23,798 bases of DNA from an uncultured Eubacteriales bacterium (GCA_900550775.1 URTH01000004.1:1-23798), one strand, 5' to 3'; numbered from the stretch's first letter, positions 1 to 7,853 are shown. The notes: generated from the sequence alone by a model not told the origin. Made by a program: numbers and translations.

Positions 1-642
1 AATCAGCCGCAGCGTCCGCATCCGCCGCCTCTCGTCCGGCAGCCGCAAAAGCGCACGGGCGTGCCGCTCCGTCAGATGATTTTCTTTCAGCATTTGCCGA
101 ATTTTGGGCGACAGCTTTAAAAGGCGTACCTTATTTGCAATGGTGGACTGACTTTTGCCAAGCTTGTCCGCCAGCTCCTCCTGGGTCAGCCCATGCTCCT
201 GAATCAAATTGGCAAAGGCCTCCGCCTCCTCCATATAGCTCAGGTTCTCGCGCTGGATATTCTCGATCAGCGACAAAATCGCACTGTTGGTGGCGCTGGC
301 CGACATGACGATCGCCGGAATATACGCCATCCCCAAATTGCGGCACGCCGTAAGCCTGCGCTCGCCGGCGATCAGTTCATAGTCAAACGGACTGACCTGC
401 CGCACGGTAATCGGCTGCATAAGCCCGTATTCCATAATCGAAATCGCCAGATCCTGTAGCGACCCCTGGTCAAAAATCTGCCTTGGCTGATGCGGATTTA
501 AACGAATATTCTTGATGGGAACAGTGCGCGTCTCGCCGCACCGTGCAAAATTTCGGCTTCTTCCCCAGATTCCGGTATCCTCGCTCTGTTCTCTGCGCGG
601 CAGCTCGCGCACCTTGCTCTGCCTTCTATCTTCCAATAGCAT
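1..642 (-). CDS. noc: Nucleoid occlusion / ParB-family DNA-binding protein (N-terminal 214 codons, runs off left edge)
   Basis: The frame reading leftwards from the ATG at 640-642 stays open to the window edge. A ParB/Noc N-terminal domain is visible: IRLNPHQPRQIF (about residues 46-57), the CTPase motif GERRLTACRNLG (about 93-104), and then ENIQRENLSYMEEAEAFANL. A helix-turn-helix follows (LTQEELADKLGKSQSTIANK, about 150-169), and then the LLKLSP and LTERHARALLRL segments. Proteins of this family bind noc or parS sites, load as CTP-dependent clamps, and either block division over the nucleoid (Noc) or act in chromosome partition (ParB). The start has a good ribosome site (GGAAGGAGCG) and a clear promoter at 684-712. 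The C-terminal dimerisation domain lies outside the window, and no parA is visible. Noc is preferred over Spo0J/ParB because of the long, low-complexity N-terminal leader, but the two cannot be separated securely here. Confidence 0.88.
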   Translation of the reverse strand, partial: MLLEDRRQSKVRELPRREQSEDTGIWGRSRNFARCGETRTVPIKNIRLNPHQPRQIFDQGSLQDLAISIMEYGLMQPITVRQVSPFDYELIAGERRLTACRNLGMAYIPAIVMSASATNSAILSLIENIQRENLSYMEEAEAFANLIQEHGLTQEELADKLGKSQSTIANKVRLLKLSPKIRQMLKENHLTERHARALLRLPDERRRMRTLRLI

Positions 643-683
643 GTTAAAACGCTCCTTCCAAAATTTTCCTTTTGTATATCCAT

Positions 684-712
684 ATTATACCATAACAAAA
701 TAAAAATGCAAA
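684..712 (-). promoter_or_regulatory. Sigma-A-type promoter for noc/parB
   Basis: Reading the minus strand, a -35 TTTGCA (707-712) is separated by 17 bases from a perfect -10 TATAAT (684-689). It lies about 45 bases upstream of the ATG at 642, with the GGAAGGAGCG ribosome site in between. Confidence 0.75.
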
Positions 713-752
713 GATTTTTCATCGACCGAATTTGGCATATACCCCTAAAAAA

Positions 753-790
753 AGCGCCGTAACACTTTTTTTAGCGCCGCATACGATAAT
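753..790 (+). promoter_or_regulatory. Candidate control region upstream of sodC with a direct repeat
   Basis: Two copies of AGCGCCG occur at 753-759 and 773-779, exactly 20 bases (about two helical turns) apart, one preceded by a run of A and the other by a run of T. A weak promoter can be drawn as GTAACA (759-764), 17 bases, TACGAT (782-787). The alternative -10 is GATAAT (785-790). The repeats sit across the -35 and spacer, where an operator would be expected, but no known regulator box was recognised. Confidence 0.3.
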
Positions 791-833
791 AAAGTGAAAA
801 AGAATGTCAGCAACATAAAAGGAGTGATGCAAT

Positions 834-1298
834 ATGCTGGCGTACTATGATGCAGCGGCCGCCATCCGCGGCGGCGAGGACTACCCCGAAATCACCGGCA
901 CCGTCGGATTTTGCAAAGGAAACGGCGGAACCTGGGTGGACGCAGTCATTGACGGTCTGCCGCCGTTTCAGGCAGCGACCGAGACCACACCGCAGATCGG
1001 GCCGCACGGCTTTCACATTCACGAGGGCGGCGACTGCGGCGGCACGGCGTTTTCCGATGCAGAGGGACACTGGAACCCGGACGGTCAGCCGCACGGAAAT
1101 CACAAGGGCGATTTTCCGATGCTGTTTTCCAACCACGGCAAGGCGCGGATGCTTTTCTTTACCGACCGCTTTTTGCCGGAGGACGTCATCGGGAAAACTG
1201 TTATCATTCACGCCTCGCCGGACGATGACAAAACCCAGCCGGCCGGCGGCTCCGGTATGCGGATCGCCTGCGGCGTTATCCTTGCGGCCAACGGCTAG
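834..1298 (+). CDS. sodC: Cu/Zn superoxide dismutase family protein, leaderless
   Basis: The 154-residue product carries the full Cu/Zn-SOD ligand set. Copper-side histidines are H61 and H63 (GFHIHEGGDC), the bridging histidine is H79 (GHWNP), zinc-side ligands are H87, H90 and D93 (PHGNHKGDFP), and the last copper histidine is H126 (VIIHASPDD). The disulfide pair is C68 and C146, and the active-site arginine is R143. The family converts superoxide to hydrogen peroxide and oxygen. Unlike most bacterial SodC proteins there is no signal peptide or lipobox: the sequence begins MLAYYDAAAAI, so a cytoplasmic location is inferred. The zinc subloop between the second and third zinc histidines is very short (two residues). 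The start follows AAAAGGAGTG with a nine-base spacer. The gene is divergent from noc, and glnN lies downstream with its own promoter. Dismutase activity itself cannot be read from the sequence. Confidence 0.88.
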   Translation: MLAYYDAAAAIRGGEDYPEITGTVGFCKGNGGTWVDAVIDGLPPFQAATETTPQIGPHGFHIHEGGDCGGTAFSDAEGHWNPDGQPHGNHKGDFPMLFSNHGKARMLFFTDRFLPEDVIGKTVIIHASPDDDKTQPAGGSGMRIACGVILAANG

Positions 1299-1355
1299 CC
1301 GAAAGATGCCGGAATTTCGCCTTTTCAGGCGGGTTCGGATTGCTCCCTTTCGGCT
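1297..1355 (+). other. Nested inverted repeats between sodC and glnN
   Basis: Three nested arms occur within 59 bases just after the sodC stop. AGCCGAAAG (1297-1305) pairs with CTTTCGGCT (1347-1355). Inside it CCGGAA can pair with TTCGG apart from one bulge. At the centre CGCCT-tttc-AGGCG forms a tight hairpin. There is no T-run, so it is not a standard intrinsic terminator. It could protect or process the sodC 3' end. Confidence 0.4.
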
Positions 1356-1384
1356 GACCGCGCGGACAGCGCCGAAACAAATTC

Positions 1385-1414
1385 TTGACAAACAAGGGCT
1401 TTTGCACTTATAAT
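1385..1414 (+). promoter_or_regulatory. Consensus sigma-A promoter of glnN
   Basis: TTGACA (1385-1390) and TATAAT (1409-1414), both perfect consensus hexamers, are separated by 18 bases. This implies a transcript start near 1421 and a leader of about 33 bases. It argues against any glnN start codon upstream of 1421, although the frame is open from 1385. Confidence 0.88.
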
Positions 1415-1453
1415 AAAGTCACGGAAGATATGGGAAAAAGGAGGATGTTGAGT

Positions 1454-3556
1454 TTGGAAAATATCAACGAAATATTCGGCTGTATGGTGTTTGACGCCGC
1501 CACCATGAAGGAGCGGCTGCCCAAGGACACCTATCGCCAGGTGATGCGTACCCGCAAAGAGGGCAGCGCACTGACACGGGAGGTTGCGGATGTGGTCGCC
1601 AACGCCATGAAGGACTGGGCGATTGAAAAGGGCGTCACCCACTTTGCACACTGGTTTCAGCCGATGACCGGCGTCACCGCCGAAAAGCACGACAGCTTTA
1701 TTGCACCGGCGGATCAGGATAAGGTCATTATGGAATTTTCCGGCAAAGAGCTGATCAAGAGTGAGCCGGACGCTTCCAGCTTTCCGTCCGGCGGACTGCG
1801 CTCGACCTTTGAGGCACGCGGCTATACGGCATGGGATCCCACGGCTAATGCATTCATCAAAGATGGCATTCTCTGTATTCCCACGATATTTTGCTCTTAC
1901 ACCGGCGAGGCGCTGGATAAAAAAACACCGCTGATGCGTTCACTGGAAACGCTGAACACCCAGGCGGTGCGCGTCTTGCATCTGCTCGGCTACACCGATG
2001 TCAAACGGGTCAGCACCACGGTCGGGCCGGAGCAGGAGTATTTTTTGATTGACCGCAGCGTTGCGGCAAAGCGGCCGGATTTAACCTACACCGGGCGCAC
2101 GCTGCTCGGCGCGATGCCGCCGAAAGGACAGGAGCTTGACGACCATTATTTCGGCGTTGTCAAGGCAAGGGTCTCCGCCTATATGAGAGATCTGGACCGC
2201 GAACTCTGGAAACTGGGTATCTTAGCCAAGACCAAGCATAACGAGGTTGCGCCGGCGCAGCATGAGCTGGCACCGATCTTTTGCGCCGGCAATATTGCCA
2301 CCGACCATAACCAGCTGACGATGGAGCTGATGAAACGGATTGCCGAAAAACATTCCATGAAATGTCTGCTGCACGAAAAGCCGTTTGCCGGCGTCAACGG
2401 CAGCGGCAAGCACGACAACTGGGCCATCTGCACCGACACCGGTGTGAATTTATTGGATCCCGGCAAGCATCCGCACGAGAATCTGCGGTTTTTGGTCTTT
2501 TTATGTGCGGTCATCCAGGCAGTGGACGAATACCAGGATCTTTTGCGGATGTCGGTGGCTACCGCCGGCAACGATCACCGTTTGGGCGCTGCCGAGGCGC
2601 CGCCGGCCATCATCTCCATCTTTTTGGGCGATGAACTGACCGAGGTTTTGGAGGCCATCGAAAAGGACAGCGATTACAATAACAAAAAGCGCGAGATCAT
2701 GGAGGCCGGCGGTGTGACTGCGGTGCCCAATTTCACCAAGGACACCACCGACCGCAACCGCACCTCGCCCTTTGCCTTTACCGGCAACAAGTTTGAATTC
2801 CGCAGTCCCGGCTCCAGCCTTTCGATTTCCGGGCCGAACTTTTTGTTAAATACCGCCGTTGCGGAGGCGTTGTGTCAGTTTGCCGATGCACTGGAGGCGG
2901 CGCAGAGCGACAATCTTGAAAAAGAGGTTTACGCACTGCTGCAAAAGACGCTGAAAGCGCATAAGCGCATCATCTTTAACGGCAACAATTATACCGAGGA
3001 ATGGGTAAAAGAAGCAGAGCGCCGCGGTCTATTAAACCTGGCAAACGCACCGGCGGCAATACCGGCCTTTATCGCCGAAAAGAATCTGGCACTGTTTGAA
3101 AAGCACCACATTTTAACCCGCGACGAGGCGCGCTCCCGCTATGAAATCAATCTGGATAATTACAGCAAGGTCATCAACATTGAGGCGCTGACCCTGCTTG
3201 AGATGATTCGGCGCAGCATTCTGCCGGCCGTTGAGGGCTATGTCAACACCCTGAGCCGAACGGTGGTTTATAAAAAACAGGCCTGCCCGGACGCCAGCTG
3301 CGATATGGAGGATCGGCTGATCCGCCGTCTTTCCAATCAGCTCTCCGTCCTCTTCTGCGAAACGGAGGAACTGGAGCAGCGCGTTGGCCGTGCCAAGCTG
3401 ATTGCGGATAAGCAGGAACAGGCGGAATGCTATCGCGACAGCGTTTTGGCGCAGATGAGCGTGATCCGCAGCATTGCTGACGATATGGAAGTCTATACCC
3501 CCAAAGAGGTATGGCCTTTCCCGACCTACGGTGAACTTTTGTTCAGCATTCAATAA
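1454..3556 (+). CDS. glnN: Glutamine synthetase type III
   Basis: ATP-dependent amidation of glutamate to glutamine, the entry of ammonia into metabolism. The 700-residue length and the sequence near residue 66 ([20 protein letters not shown]) are typical of the large GSIII class rather than GlnA. Catalytic-region motifs seen are [11 protein letters not shown] (about 190-200), [14 protein letters not shown] (263-276), [12 protein letters not shown] (313-324), [13 protein letters not shown] (373-385) and [19 protein letters not shown] further on. The likely start is TTG at 1454, nine bases after AAAAAGGAGG (1435-1444). The ATG at 1445 touches the ribosome site, and starts farther upstream fall within the promoter. 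The gene is monocistronic, between its own promoter and a strong terminator. No PII or GlnR gene is visible nearby, so nitrogen control cannot be judged. Confidence 0.95.
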   Translation: MENINEIFGCMVFDAATMKERLPKDTYRQVMRTRKEGSALTREVADVVANAMKDWAIEKGVTHFAHWFQPMTGVTAEKHDSFIAPADQDKVIMEFSGKELIKSEPDASSFPSGGLRSTFEARGYTAWDPTANAFIKDGILCIPTIFCSYTGEALDKKTPLMRSLETLNTQAVRVLHLLGYTDVKRVSTTVGPEQEYFLIDRSVAAKRPDLTYTGRTLLGAMPPKGQELDDHYFGVVKARVSAYMRDLDRELWKLGILAKTKHNEVAPAQHELAPIFCAGNIATDHNQLTMELMKRIAEKHSMKCLLHEKPFAGVNGSGKHDNWAICTDTGVNLLDPGKHPHENLRFLVFLCAVIQAVDEYQDLLRMSVATAGNDHRLGAAEAPPAIISIFLGDELTEVLEAIEKDSDYNNKKREIMEAGGVTAVPNFTKDTTDRNRTSPFAFTGNKFEFRSPGSSLSISGPNFLLNTAVAEALCQFADALEAAQSDNLEKEVYALLQKTLKAHKRIIFNGNNYTEEWVKEAERRGLLNLANAPAAIPAFIAEKNLALFEKHHILTRDEARSRYEINLDNYSKVINIEALTLLEMIRRSILPAVEGYVNTLSRTVVYKKQACPDASCDMEDRLIRRLSNQLSVLFCETEELEQRVGRAKLIADKQEQAECYRDSVLAQMSVIRSIADDMEVYTPKEVWPFPTYGELLFSIQ

Positions 3557-3565
3557 TCAGATATG

Positions 3566-3610
3566 AAAAGGGCTTTGGCGAAATGAAACCATTTTGCCAA
3601 AGCCCTTTTT
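3566..3610. terminator. Bidirectional intrinsic terminator between glnN and the amidohydrolase gene
   Basis: A 19-base stem with a single G-T pair (3566-3584 with 3591-3609) and a six-base loop is flanked by A- and T-runs on the two sides. It can therefore terminate both convergent transcripts. The amidohydrolase stop codon (3611-3613) abuts it. Confidence 0.9.
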
Positions 3611-4789
3611 CTATCTTTTAATCTGTTTTCCGTCCACAAACACCACGACGGGTTTTGCGTCAAACGCCGGCGGCCTTCCCTCCCAGAGCACCAGATCCGC
3701 GTCCTTGCCGACCTTCAGGGAACCGACACGGTCAAAAATATCGCACAGCATCGCCGGCACCTTGGTAACCGCCGCAAACGCCGCATCGGGCTCAAGCCCC
3801 GCACGCACGGCGGCGGCCGCGCAGAGCAGCAGGTACTTTTCCGGCGTTTCCGGGTGATCGGTAATCAGCGCCGTCCTGATGTCTGCCGCACACAAAATCG
3901 CCGGTGCCGCCTCGCTTTGATTTTTCAGCTCCGGCTTGCTGCGGTCGGTCAGGATCGGCCCGGACAGTACCGGCACCTTTTCCTTGGCAAGTCTGTCCGC
4001 CGCAAGGTGCGCCTCCGTTCCGTGTACCAAAATCAGCCGCAGCGAAAATTCCTTTGCGATCCGAATCGCCGTAAAAATATCGTCCAGACGGTGCGCATGC
4101 GCATGCAGCGGAATCTCCTGCCGCAGCAGCGGCAAGAGTGCCTCGCACTTAAAATCCCATTCCGGGCGTTCTTCGTCCTCGTCCTCCTCCGCGCGGTCGA
4201 TCTGCTCCAGATAATTCTTTGCCTTTTGCAGCGTCTCGCGAATCACGGCCGCTGTCCCCATCCGCGTGACCGGTGCCTGGCTTTTGTCATGATACACCGA
4301 CTTGGGGTTTTCGCCAAAGGCGGCCTTGATGCCGACCGGCGCACGCAGCAGCATATCATCCACACAAATCCCGGCCGTTTTCATCGCCAAAAGCTGACCG
4401 CCGATCGGATTGGCGCTGCCCGGCCCGGTAATCACCGTGGTAATGCCGGCATGCACCGCCTCCAAAAAGGCACGATCCTGCGGATTGACCCCGTCCAAGG
4501 CGCGCAGCTGCGGCGTTGCCGGGTCGGTATCTTCGTTGCCGTCGTCACCCTCAAAATTCAAACCGTCCTCCCACATACCAAGATGCGAATGTGCGTCAAT
4601 CAGCCCCGGCGTCAAAAAAGCGCCCCTTGCGTCAATCACCTCGTACCCGGCTGCCTCCTGCGGCAGATCCGCCATTGCACCCAAATCCGCGATCTTTCCG
4701 TCGCGGATCACAAGATATCCGTCCGAAAAATCCGTCTCCTCCATCGTGATTAAATTGGCATGGATCAAACAAATGTTCTGATTTTCCAT
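3611..4789 (-). CDS. Amidohydrolase (imidazolonepropionase-like metal-dependent hydrolase)
   Basis: The 392-residue protein has the amidohydrolase TIM-barrel signature. The composite beta-sandwich occupies the N-terminus (residues 1-60), followed by TPGLIDAHSHLG (metal ligands H67 and H69). A histidine cluster HAHAHR (229-234), LVHGTEAH (H256) and TDHPE (D311) complete the mononuclear metal site, and a C-terminal DADLVLWEG segment closes the sandwich. GIKAAFGENPK near 153-163 is characteristic of a conserved subgroup of unknown substrate. No carboxylated-lysine motif is apparent. The chosen ATG is preceded by GAGGGGGG; the frame is open to 4909 but without a better ribosome site. The gene follows apbE by 88 bases and is probably co-transcribed. 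The substrate (cyclic amide, dipeptide or other) cannot be assigned. Confidence 0.85.
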   Translation of the reverse strand: MENQNICLIHANLITMEETDFSDGYLVIRDGKIADLGAMADLPQEAAGYEVIDARGAFLTPGLIDAHSHLGMWEDGLNFEGDDGNEDTDPATPQLRALDGVNPQDRAFLEAVHAGITTVITGPGSANPIGGQLLAMKTAGICVDDMLLRAPVGIKAAFGENPKSVYHDKSQAPVTRMGTAAVIRETLQKAKNYLEQIDRAEEDEDEERPEWDFKCEALLPLLRQEIPLHAHAHRLDDIFTAIRIAKEFSLRLILVHGTEAHLAADRLAKEKVPVLSGPILTDRSKPELKNQSEAAPAILCAADIRTALITDHPETPEKYLLLCAAAAVRAGLEPDAAFAAVTKVPAMLCDIFDRVGSLKVGKDADLVLWEGRPPAFDAKPVVVFVDGKQIKR

Positions 4790-4877
4790 GGTAACCCCCC
4801 TCGTCTTGTTTATGTCCGACCGTTTCCATCGGCCGTTCTGTCCTGACATGCCGCGCCAATGTGCCGTCTTTGCGCCC

Positions 4878-5834
4878 TCATTCGCGGCTGAAATAGCTCT
4901 CTGCCCCAAAGCGGTTTGCCAGTGCTGTACCGCTCTCCCTGCCCAGAATCAGGCATGCCGTGGACAAACAATCCGCGATCAGCGCGGACTTTGCCGCAAT
5001 ACTGACGCCCTCCGTCTCGGTTTTTGCCGGATAGCCGCTTTTGGGATCCAAAACATGGTGATAGTACACCCCGTCATAGGTAAAGCCGCGCTGATAGGTG
5101 CCGCTGCTCACCACGGCGCCGCAGTCCGTCACGGTGACGGACTCCTCATAGGTTCCGGCCGCGGCATACGGAACCTGAATCCCAACCTGCCAGCTGCCGT
5201 CGCGGCGATTCGGATTCTTGCCGAACGCATAGACATTGCCGCCAAGATCCAAAAGCCCCCACGCCGCGCCGCTTTGCCGCATTGCATCGGCGGCCGCATC
5301 GGCGGCATAGCCTTTGGCCGCACCGCCAAGATCGATCATCACGCCGTCCTCGGTCTTTGCCAGCGTCCCATTCTCTTTGGAAAAGATCAGTTTTTGATAG
5401 CCCACCTTTTTTTCCGCCTCTGAAATCTCCGTTTCAGACGGCACAGTGGGATCTTCTTCTCCGTGAAACGGCCACAGCCTGCTCACCGGCGCAACCGTGA
5501 TGTCAAATGCGCCGTCCGATGCCGCGCTGACCATTAGCGCAGTCTCTGCAATGGCAGCGGTATGCGCGTCAAGCGGCACCGGCACATGAGCCGCCGCGCG
5601 GTTAAATGCCGAGACTACCGAATTTTCATCATAAAAATTCACCGCGTTCTGGACTTCTTCGATCACAGAAAAGGCGGCAAGAACGGCCTCTTTGGGATTT
5701 TCGCCGCCGGCACGAACCGTGCAGACCGTATCGAGCAAAAACCGCGTTTCAAAATAAGGCGTCTCACGGCGGTGAATCTTGCATCCGCCAAGCAGCATAC
5801 ATAGAATCAGCAAACAAGGAACTGCGCGTTTCAT
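4878..5834 (-). CDS. apbE: FAD:protein FMN transferase, ApbE-type lipoprotein
   Basis: ApbE attaches FMN covalently to threonine in exported flavoproteins such as Rnf/Nqr subunits, using FAD and magnesium. The 318-residue product has a lipoprotein signal with lipobox LGGC (C18), so it should be anchored outside the membrane. Family motifs are FDITVAPVSRLW (110-121), DLGGAAKGYAAD (168-179), DLGGN (196-200), HHVLDPKSGYPA (259-270) and ADCLSTACLILG (287-298). It ends at SYFSRE, somewhat short of the usual C-terminal strand. A strong promoter lies at 5862-5890 and a ribosome site (AGAAGGGAG) precedes the ATG. No flavinylation target (FMN-binding domain protein, Rnf genes) is seen in the window. 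Confidence 0.93.
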   Translation of the reverse strand: MKRAVPCLLILCMLLGGCKIHRRETPYFETRFLLDTVCTVRAGGENPKEAVLAAFSVIEEVQNAVNFYDENSVVSAFNRAAAHVPVPLDAHTAAIAETALMVSAASDGAFDITVAPVSRLWPFHGEEDPTVPSETEISEAEKKVGYQKLIFSKENGTLAKTEDGVMIDLGGAAKGYAADAAADAMRQSGAAWGLLDLGGNVYAFGKNPNRRDGSWQVGIQVPYAAAGTYEESVTVTDCGAVVSSGTYQRGFTYDGVYYHHVLDPKSGYPAKTETEGVSIAAKSALIADCLSTACLILGRESGTALANRFGAESYFSRE

Positions 5835-5861
5835 GCCATTCTCCCTTCTGCTTTTTCATCT

Positions 5862-5890
5862 ATTATATGCTATGCAGGGGCTTTCGTCAA
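5862..5890 (-). promoter_or_regulatory. Promoter of the apbE-amidohydrolase unit
   Basis: On the minus strand TTGACG (5885-5890), a 17-base spacer and TATAAT (5862-5867) lie about 30 bases upstream of the apbE ATG. Confidence 0.85.
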
Positions 5891-5899
5891 GAGAACCGC

Positions 5900-5928
5900 T
5901 TGCAAGATCATAAAAAATATGGTATGCT
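5900..5928 (+). promoter_or_regulatory. Promoter of exoA
   Basis: TTGCAA (5900-5905), a 17-base spacer and TATGCT (5923-5928) stand back to back with the apbE promoter without overlapping it. Confidence 0.7.
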
Positions 5929-5979
5929 AAAAAAACAGTATGCAAGCCAAAAGAGCGAACAACGAGGGGGTTTGATGAT

Positions 5980-6753
5980 ATGAAACTGATATCCTGGAAC
6001 GTAAACGGGCTGCGTGCCTGTATGAATAAGGGCTTTATGGAGACATTTTTGCGTCTTGACGCCGACATTTTTTGTCTGCAGGAAACCAAGCTGCAAGAGG
6101 GACAAATTGAAATGCCGCTTGACGGCTATCACCAATATTGGTGCTATGCGGAAAAGAAGGGATATTCCGGCACGGCGCTGTTTAGCAAGACAAAACCGCT
6201 TTCGGTGCGCTATGGCATGGGGATTTCGGAGCACGATACCGAGGGGCGGCTGATTACGGCCGAATACCCGGATTTTTATCTGGTTGTCTGCTATACACCC
6301 AACGCCCAGGACGGACTAAAACGGCTGGCCTATCGGATGGAATGGGAGGACGCGCTGCGCGCATATCTTGCCACACTGGAAGAGAAAAAGCCGATCATCT
6401 ACTGCGGCGATCTGAATGTGGCACATCGGGAGATTGACTTAAAAAATCCCAAAACCAACCGCAAAAATGCCGGGTTCAGCGATGAGGAGCGGCAAAAAAT
6501 AACCGACCTCTTATCCGATCACAAAATCGATACCTTCCGCTACTTCTACCCGGATACCGAGGGCGCGTATTCCTGGTGGTCATACCGCTTCCACGCCAGA
6601 GAGAAGAACGCCGGATGGCGCATTGACTATTTTATCGTCTCCGACGCGTTAAAGGATCGGCTTTTGGATGCAAAGATCCATGCAGAAATCATGGGCAGCG
6701 ATCACTGCCCTGTAGAACTTACCCTAACAACAGGGACGTCTCACGAAAAGTGA
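5980..6753 (+). CDS. exoA: Exodeoxyribonuclease III (AP endonuclease)
   Basis: The 257-residue enzyme of the endonuclease/exonuclease/phosphatase superfamily cuts DNA at abasic sites and trims 3' blocked ends in base excision repair. The catalytic set is intact: N7 (SWNVNG), E35 (LQETKLQ), Y105 (VVCYTPNAQ), D144 and N146 (CGDLNVAHR), D216 (RIDYF), and D241 with H242 (GSDHCPVEL). The ATG follows AACGAGGGGG. The last nine codons and the TGA lie inside the downstream terminator hairpin. The gene is transcribed alone from the promoter at 5900-5928. Confidence 0.96.
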   Translation: MKLISWNVNGLRACMNKGFMETFLRLDADIFCLQETKLQEGQIEMPLDGYHQYWCYAEKKGYSGTALFSKTKPLSVRYGMGISEHDTEGRLITAEYPDFYLVVCYTPNAQDGLKRLAYRMEWEDALRAYLATLEEKKPIIYCGDLNVAHREIDLKNPKTNRKNAGFSDEERQKITDLLSDHKIDTFRYFYPDTEGAYSWWSYRFHAREKNAGWRIDYFIVSDALKDRLLDAKIHAEIMGSDHCPVELTLTTGTSHEK

Positions 6754-6768
6754 GACGCCCCTGTTGTT
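6726..6768. terminator. Bidirectional terminator overlapping the exoA stop codon
   Basis: A 19-base stem with one mismatch (6726-6744 with 6750-6768; GAAAA loop) is followed by TTTATTTTT on the plus strand. The exoA TGA (6751-6753) lies in the right arm, and the convergent ATPase stop (6768-6770) starts at its last base. Confidence 0.88.
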
Positions 6769-7853
6769 TATTTTTCGATGGCTTGAATCAAATCCTCCGT
6801 GATGCGGTCAATCATGCCAAAGTCCACCGCGGCAATGTAATACCGCTCCAATGCGTCATGAATCTGCTTGATTTCGCCAAGCAATTCTCTCGCCTTCTGC
6901 ATTTTCGCCGCGTATTCCTTTTCAATTATGCCGAGCAAGTCGGCGTTTTCCCGGTCCGTGCCGCGCGGCAGCGCCAAATCATACAAGTCCAGAATGATAT
7001 CGCCCTCCCGCTCCGGAAACAACTCGTGCGGCGGCGTGGCGTCAAACACGCAGACCCCAAGCTCACGCAGCACCACCATATCAAGGCTTTCCGCATCAAA
7101 GCTGCAATGATACAGTTCTATGTCCCATCCTGCCTCAACGGCGGCAGCGGCCAGCTTTTTCATCAACGTCGATTTCCCGATGCCCGGTCTGCCTTTAATA
7201 AAATAGCGAAGCTTTAAATCCTCTGTCAGATTCTCAATATAGTGCGCCGATCCGTCCGGCGTCATTGCACCGAAGAAACGGTGCTCCGTCCGCCCCGGCG
7301 CCGCCTTCTTTTTTGTGCCGTCCAAAATCTGTGCCGTCAAATCCTCGGCCGCACGGTCAAGCGCGGCAAAATCCACATGGCAAAGATAAACCTTTTCCCA
7401 CCTGTCGTGAATCTGCTTTGCCTCCCTTAGGATTTCATAAATCCGATCATACCGCTTTTTGATCTCGGCTTTGCAGTCCGCAATTTCGTCGCGGTGTACG
7501 GCCAGCTTTTCCCGATCCCACGCGATGCCCAAATTGACATAGTCCTCCACGATGCCCGGGAGGTTCGGTTCGATCACGTGCGGCGCCGTGCCGTCTACCA
7601 CCGCCGTTTTTATATCGCGCAAAATAACGCCGTCTAAGGACGTGGCGTCCGAACTGCAATGAATCTCTTCTACCGTCTGCCCAAGGTTTTTAAAACGGGC
7701 GCCGATTTTCCGCATCATGGTCGATTTTCCGGTGCCGGGGCCGCCCTTTAAAATAAAGATGCGTTCCATGCCGCAAAGCACGGACGGAAAGTAATTGACA
7801 AACCCCTGTGCCGCATTGGCACAGGTAAAATATTCGCAGCTTTTTTTCTGCAT
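6768..7853 (-). CDS. Tandem P-loop ATPase of unknown function (PRK06851-like)
   Basis: The 361-residue protein is an internal duplication. Half one has Walker A GGPGTGKST (37-45), then HCSSDATSLDGVILRDIK (65-82) and REAKQIHDRWEK near 143-154. Half two has Walker A GRPGIGKST (221-229), HCSFDAESLDMVVLREL (249-265) and GEIKQIHDALER near its end. Each half also carries a VDF...DR...EDL tail. I recall an uncharacterised Firmicute family with this tandem layout, but no function is established. There is no signal peptide or membrane segment, so it is probably cytoplasmic. Both Walker lysines are present, so both sites could bind nucleotide. The ATG follows AAAGGGAGTG. It is convergent with exoA, and no strong promoter was found in the 172 bases upstream. 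Confidence 0.82.
   Translation of the reverse strand: MQKKSCEYFTCANAAQGFVNYFPSVLCGMERIFILKGGPGTGKSTMMRKIGARFKNLGQTVEEIHCSSDATSLDGVILRDIKTAVVDGTAPHVIEPNLPGIVEDYVNLGIAWDREKLAVHRDEIADCKAEIKKRYDRIYEILREAKQIHDRWEKVYLCHVDFAALDRAAEDLTAQILDGTKKKAAPGRTEHRFFGAMTPDGSAHYIENLTEDLKLRYFIKGRPGIGKSTLMKKLAAAAVEAGWDIELYHCSFDAESLDMVVLRELGVCVFDATPPHELFPEREGDIILDLYDLALPRGTDRENADLLGIIEKEYAAKMQKARELLGEIKQIHDALERYYIAAVDFGMIDRITEDLIQAIEK

Noticed and set aside
807..1391. Long open frame on the minus strand opposite sodC
   Set aside because: Arginine-rich translation with no family features; it lies entirely opposite a well-supported SodC gene and reaches into the glnN promoter.
3854..4753. 299-codon plus-strand frame opposite the amidohydrolase gene
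   Set aside because: Typical GC-rich antisense shadow: rich in R, H and Q, no motifs, no ribosome site; the minus-strand protein has a complete catalytic set.
4790..4909. Extended start of the amidohydrolase at 4909
   Set aside because: It would overlap the apbE 3' end and lacks a good ribosome site, whereas the ATG at 4789 follows GAGGGGGG and matches the family N-terminus.
6768..7853. RecA/RadA or AAA+ repair ATPase
   Set aside because: Besides Walker A the sequence lacks their Walker B, sensor and arginine-finger patterns; the tandem HCS-x-D motifs point to a separate P-loop family.
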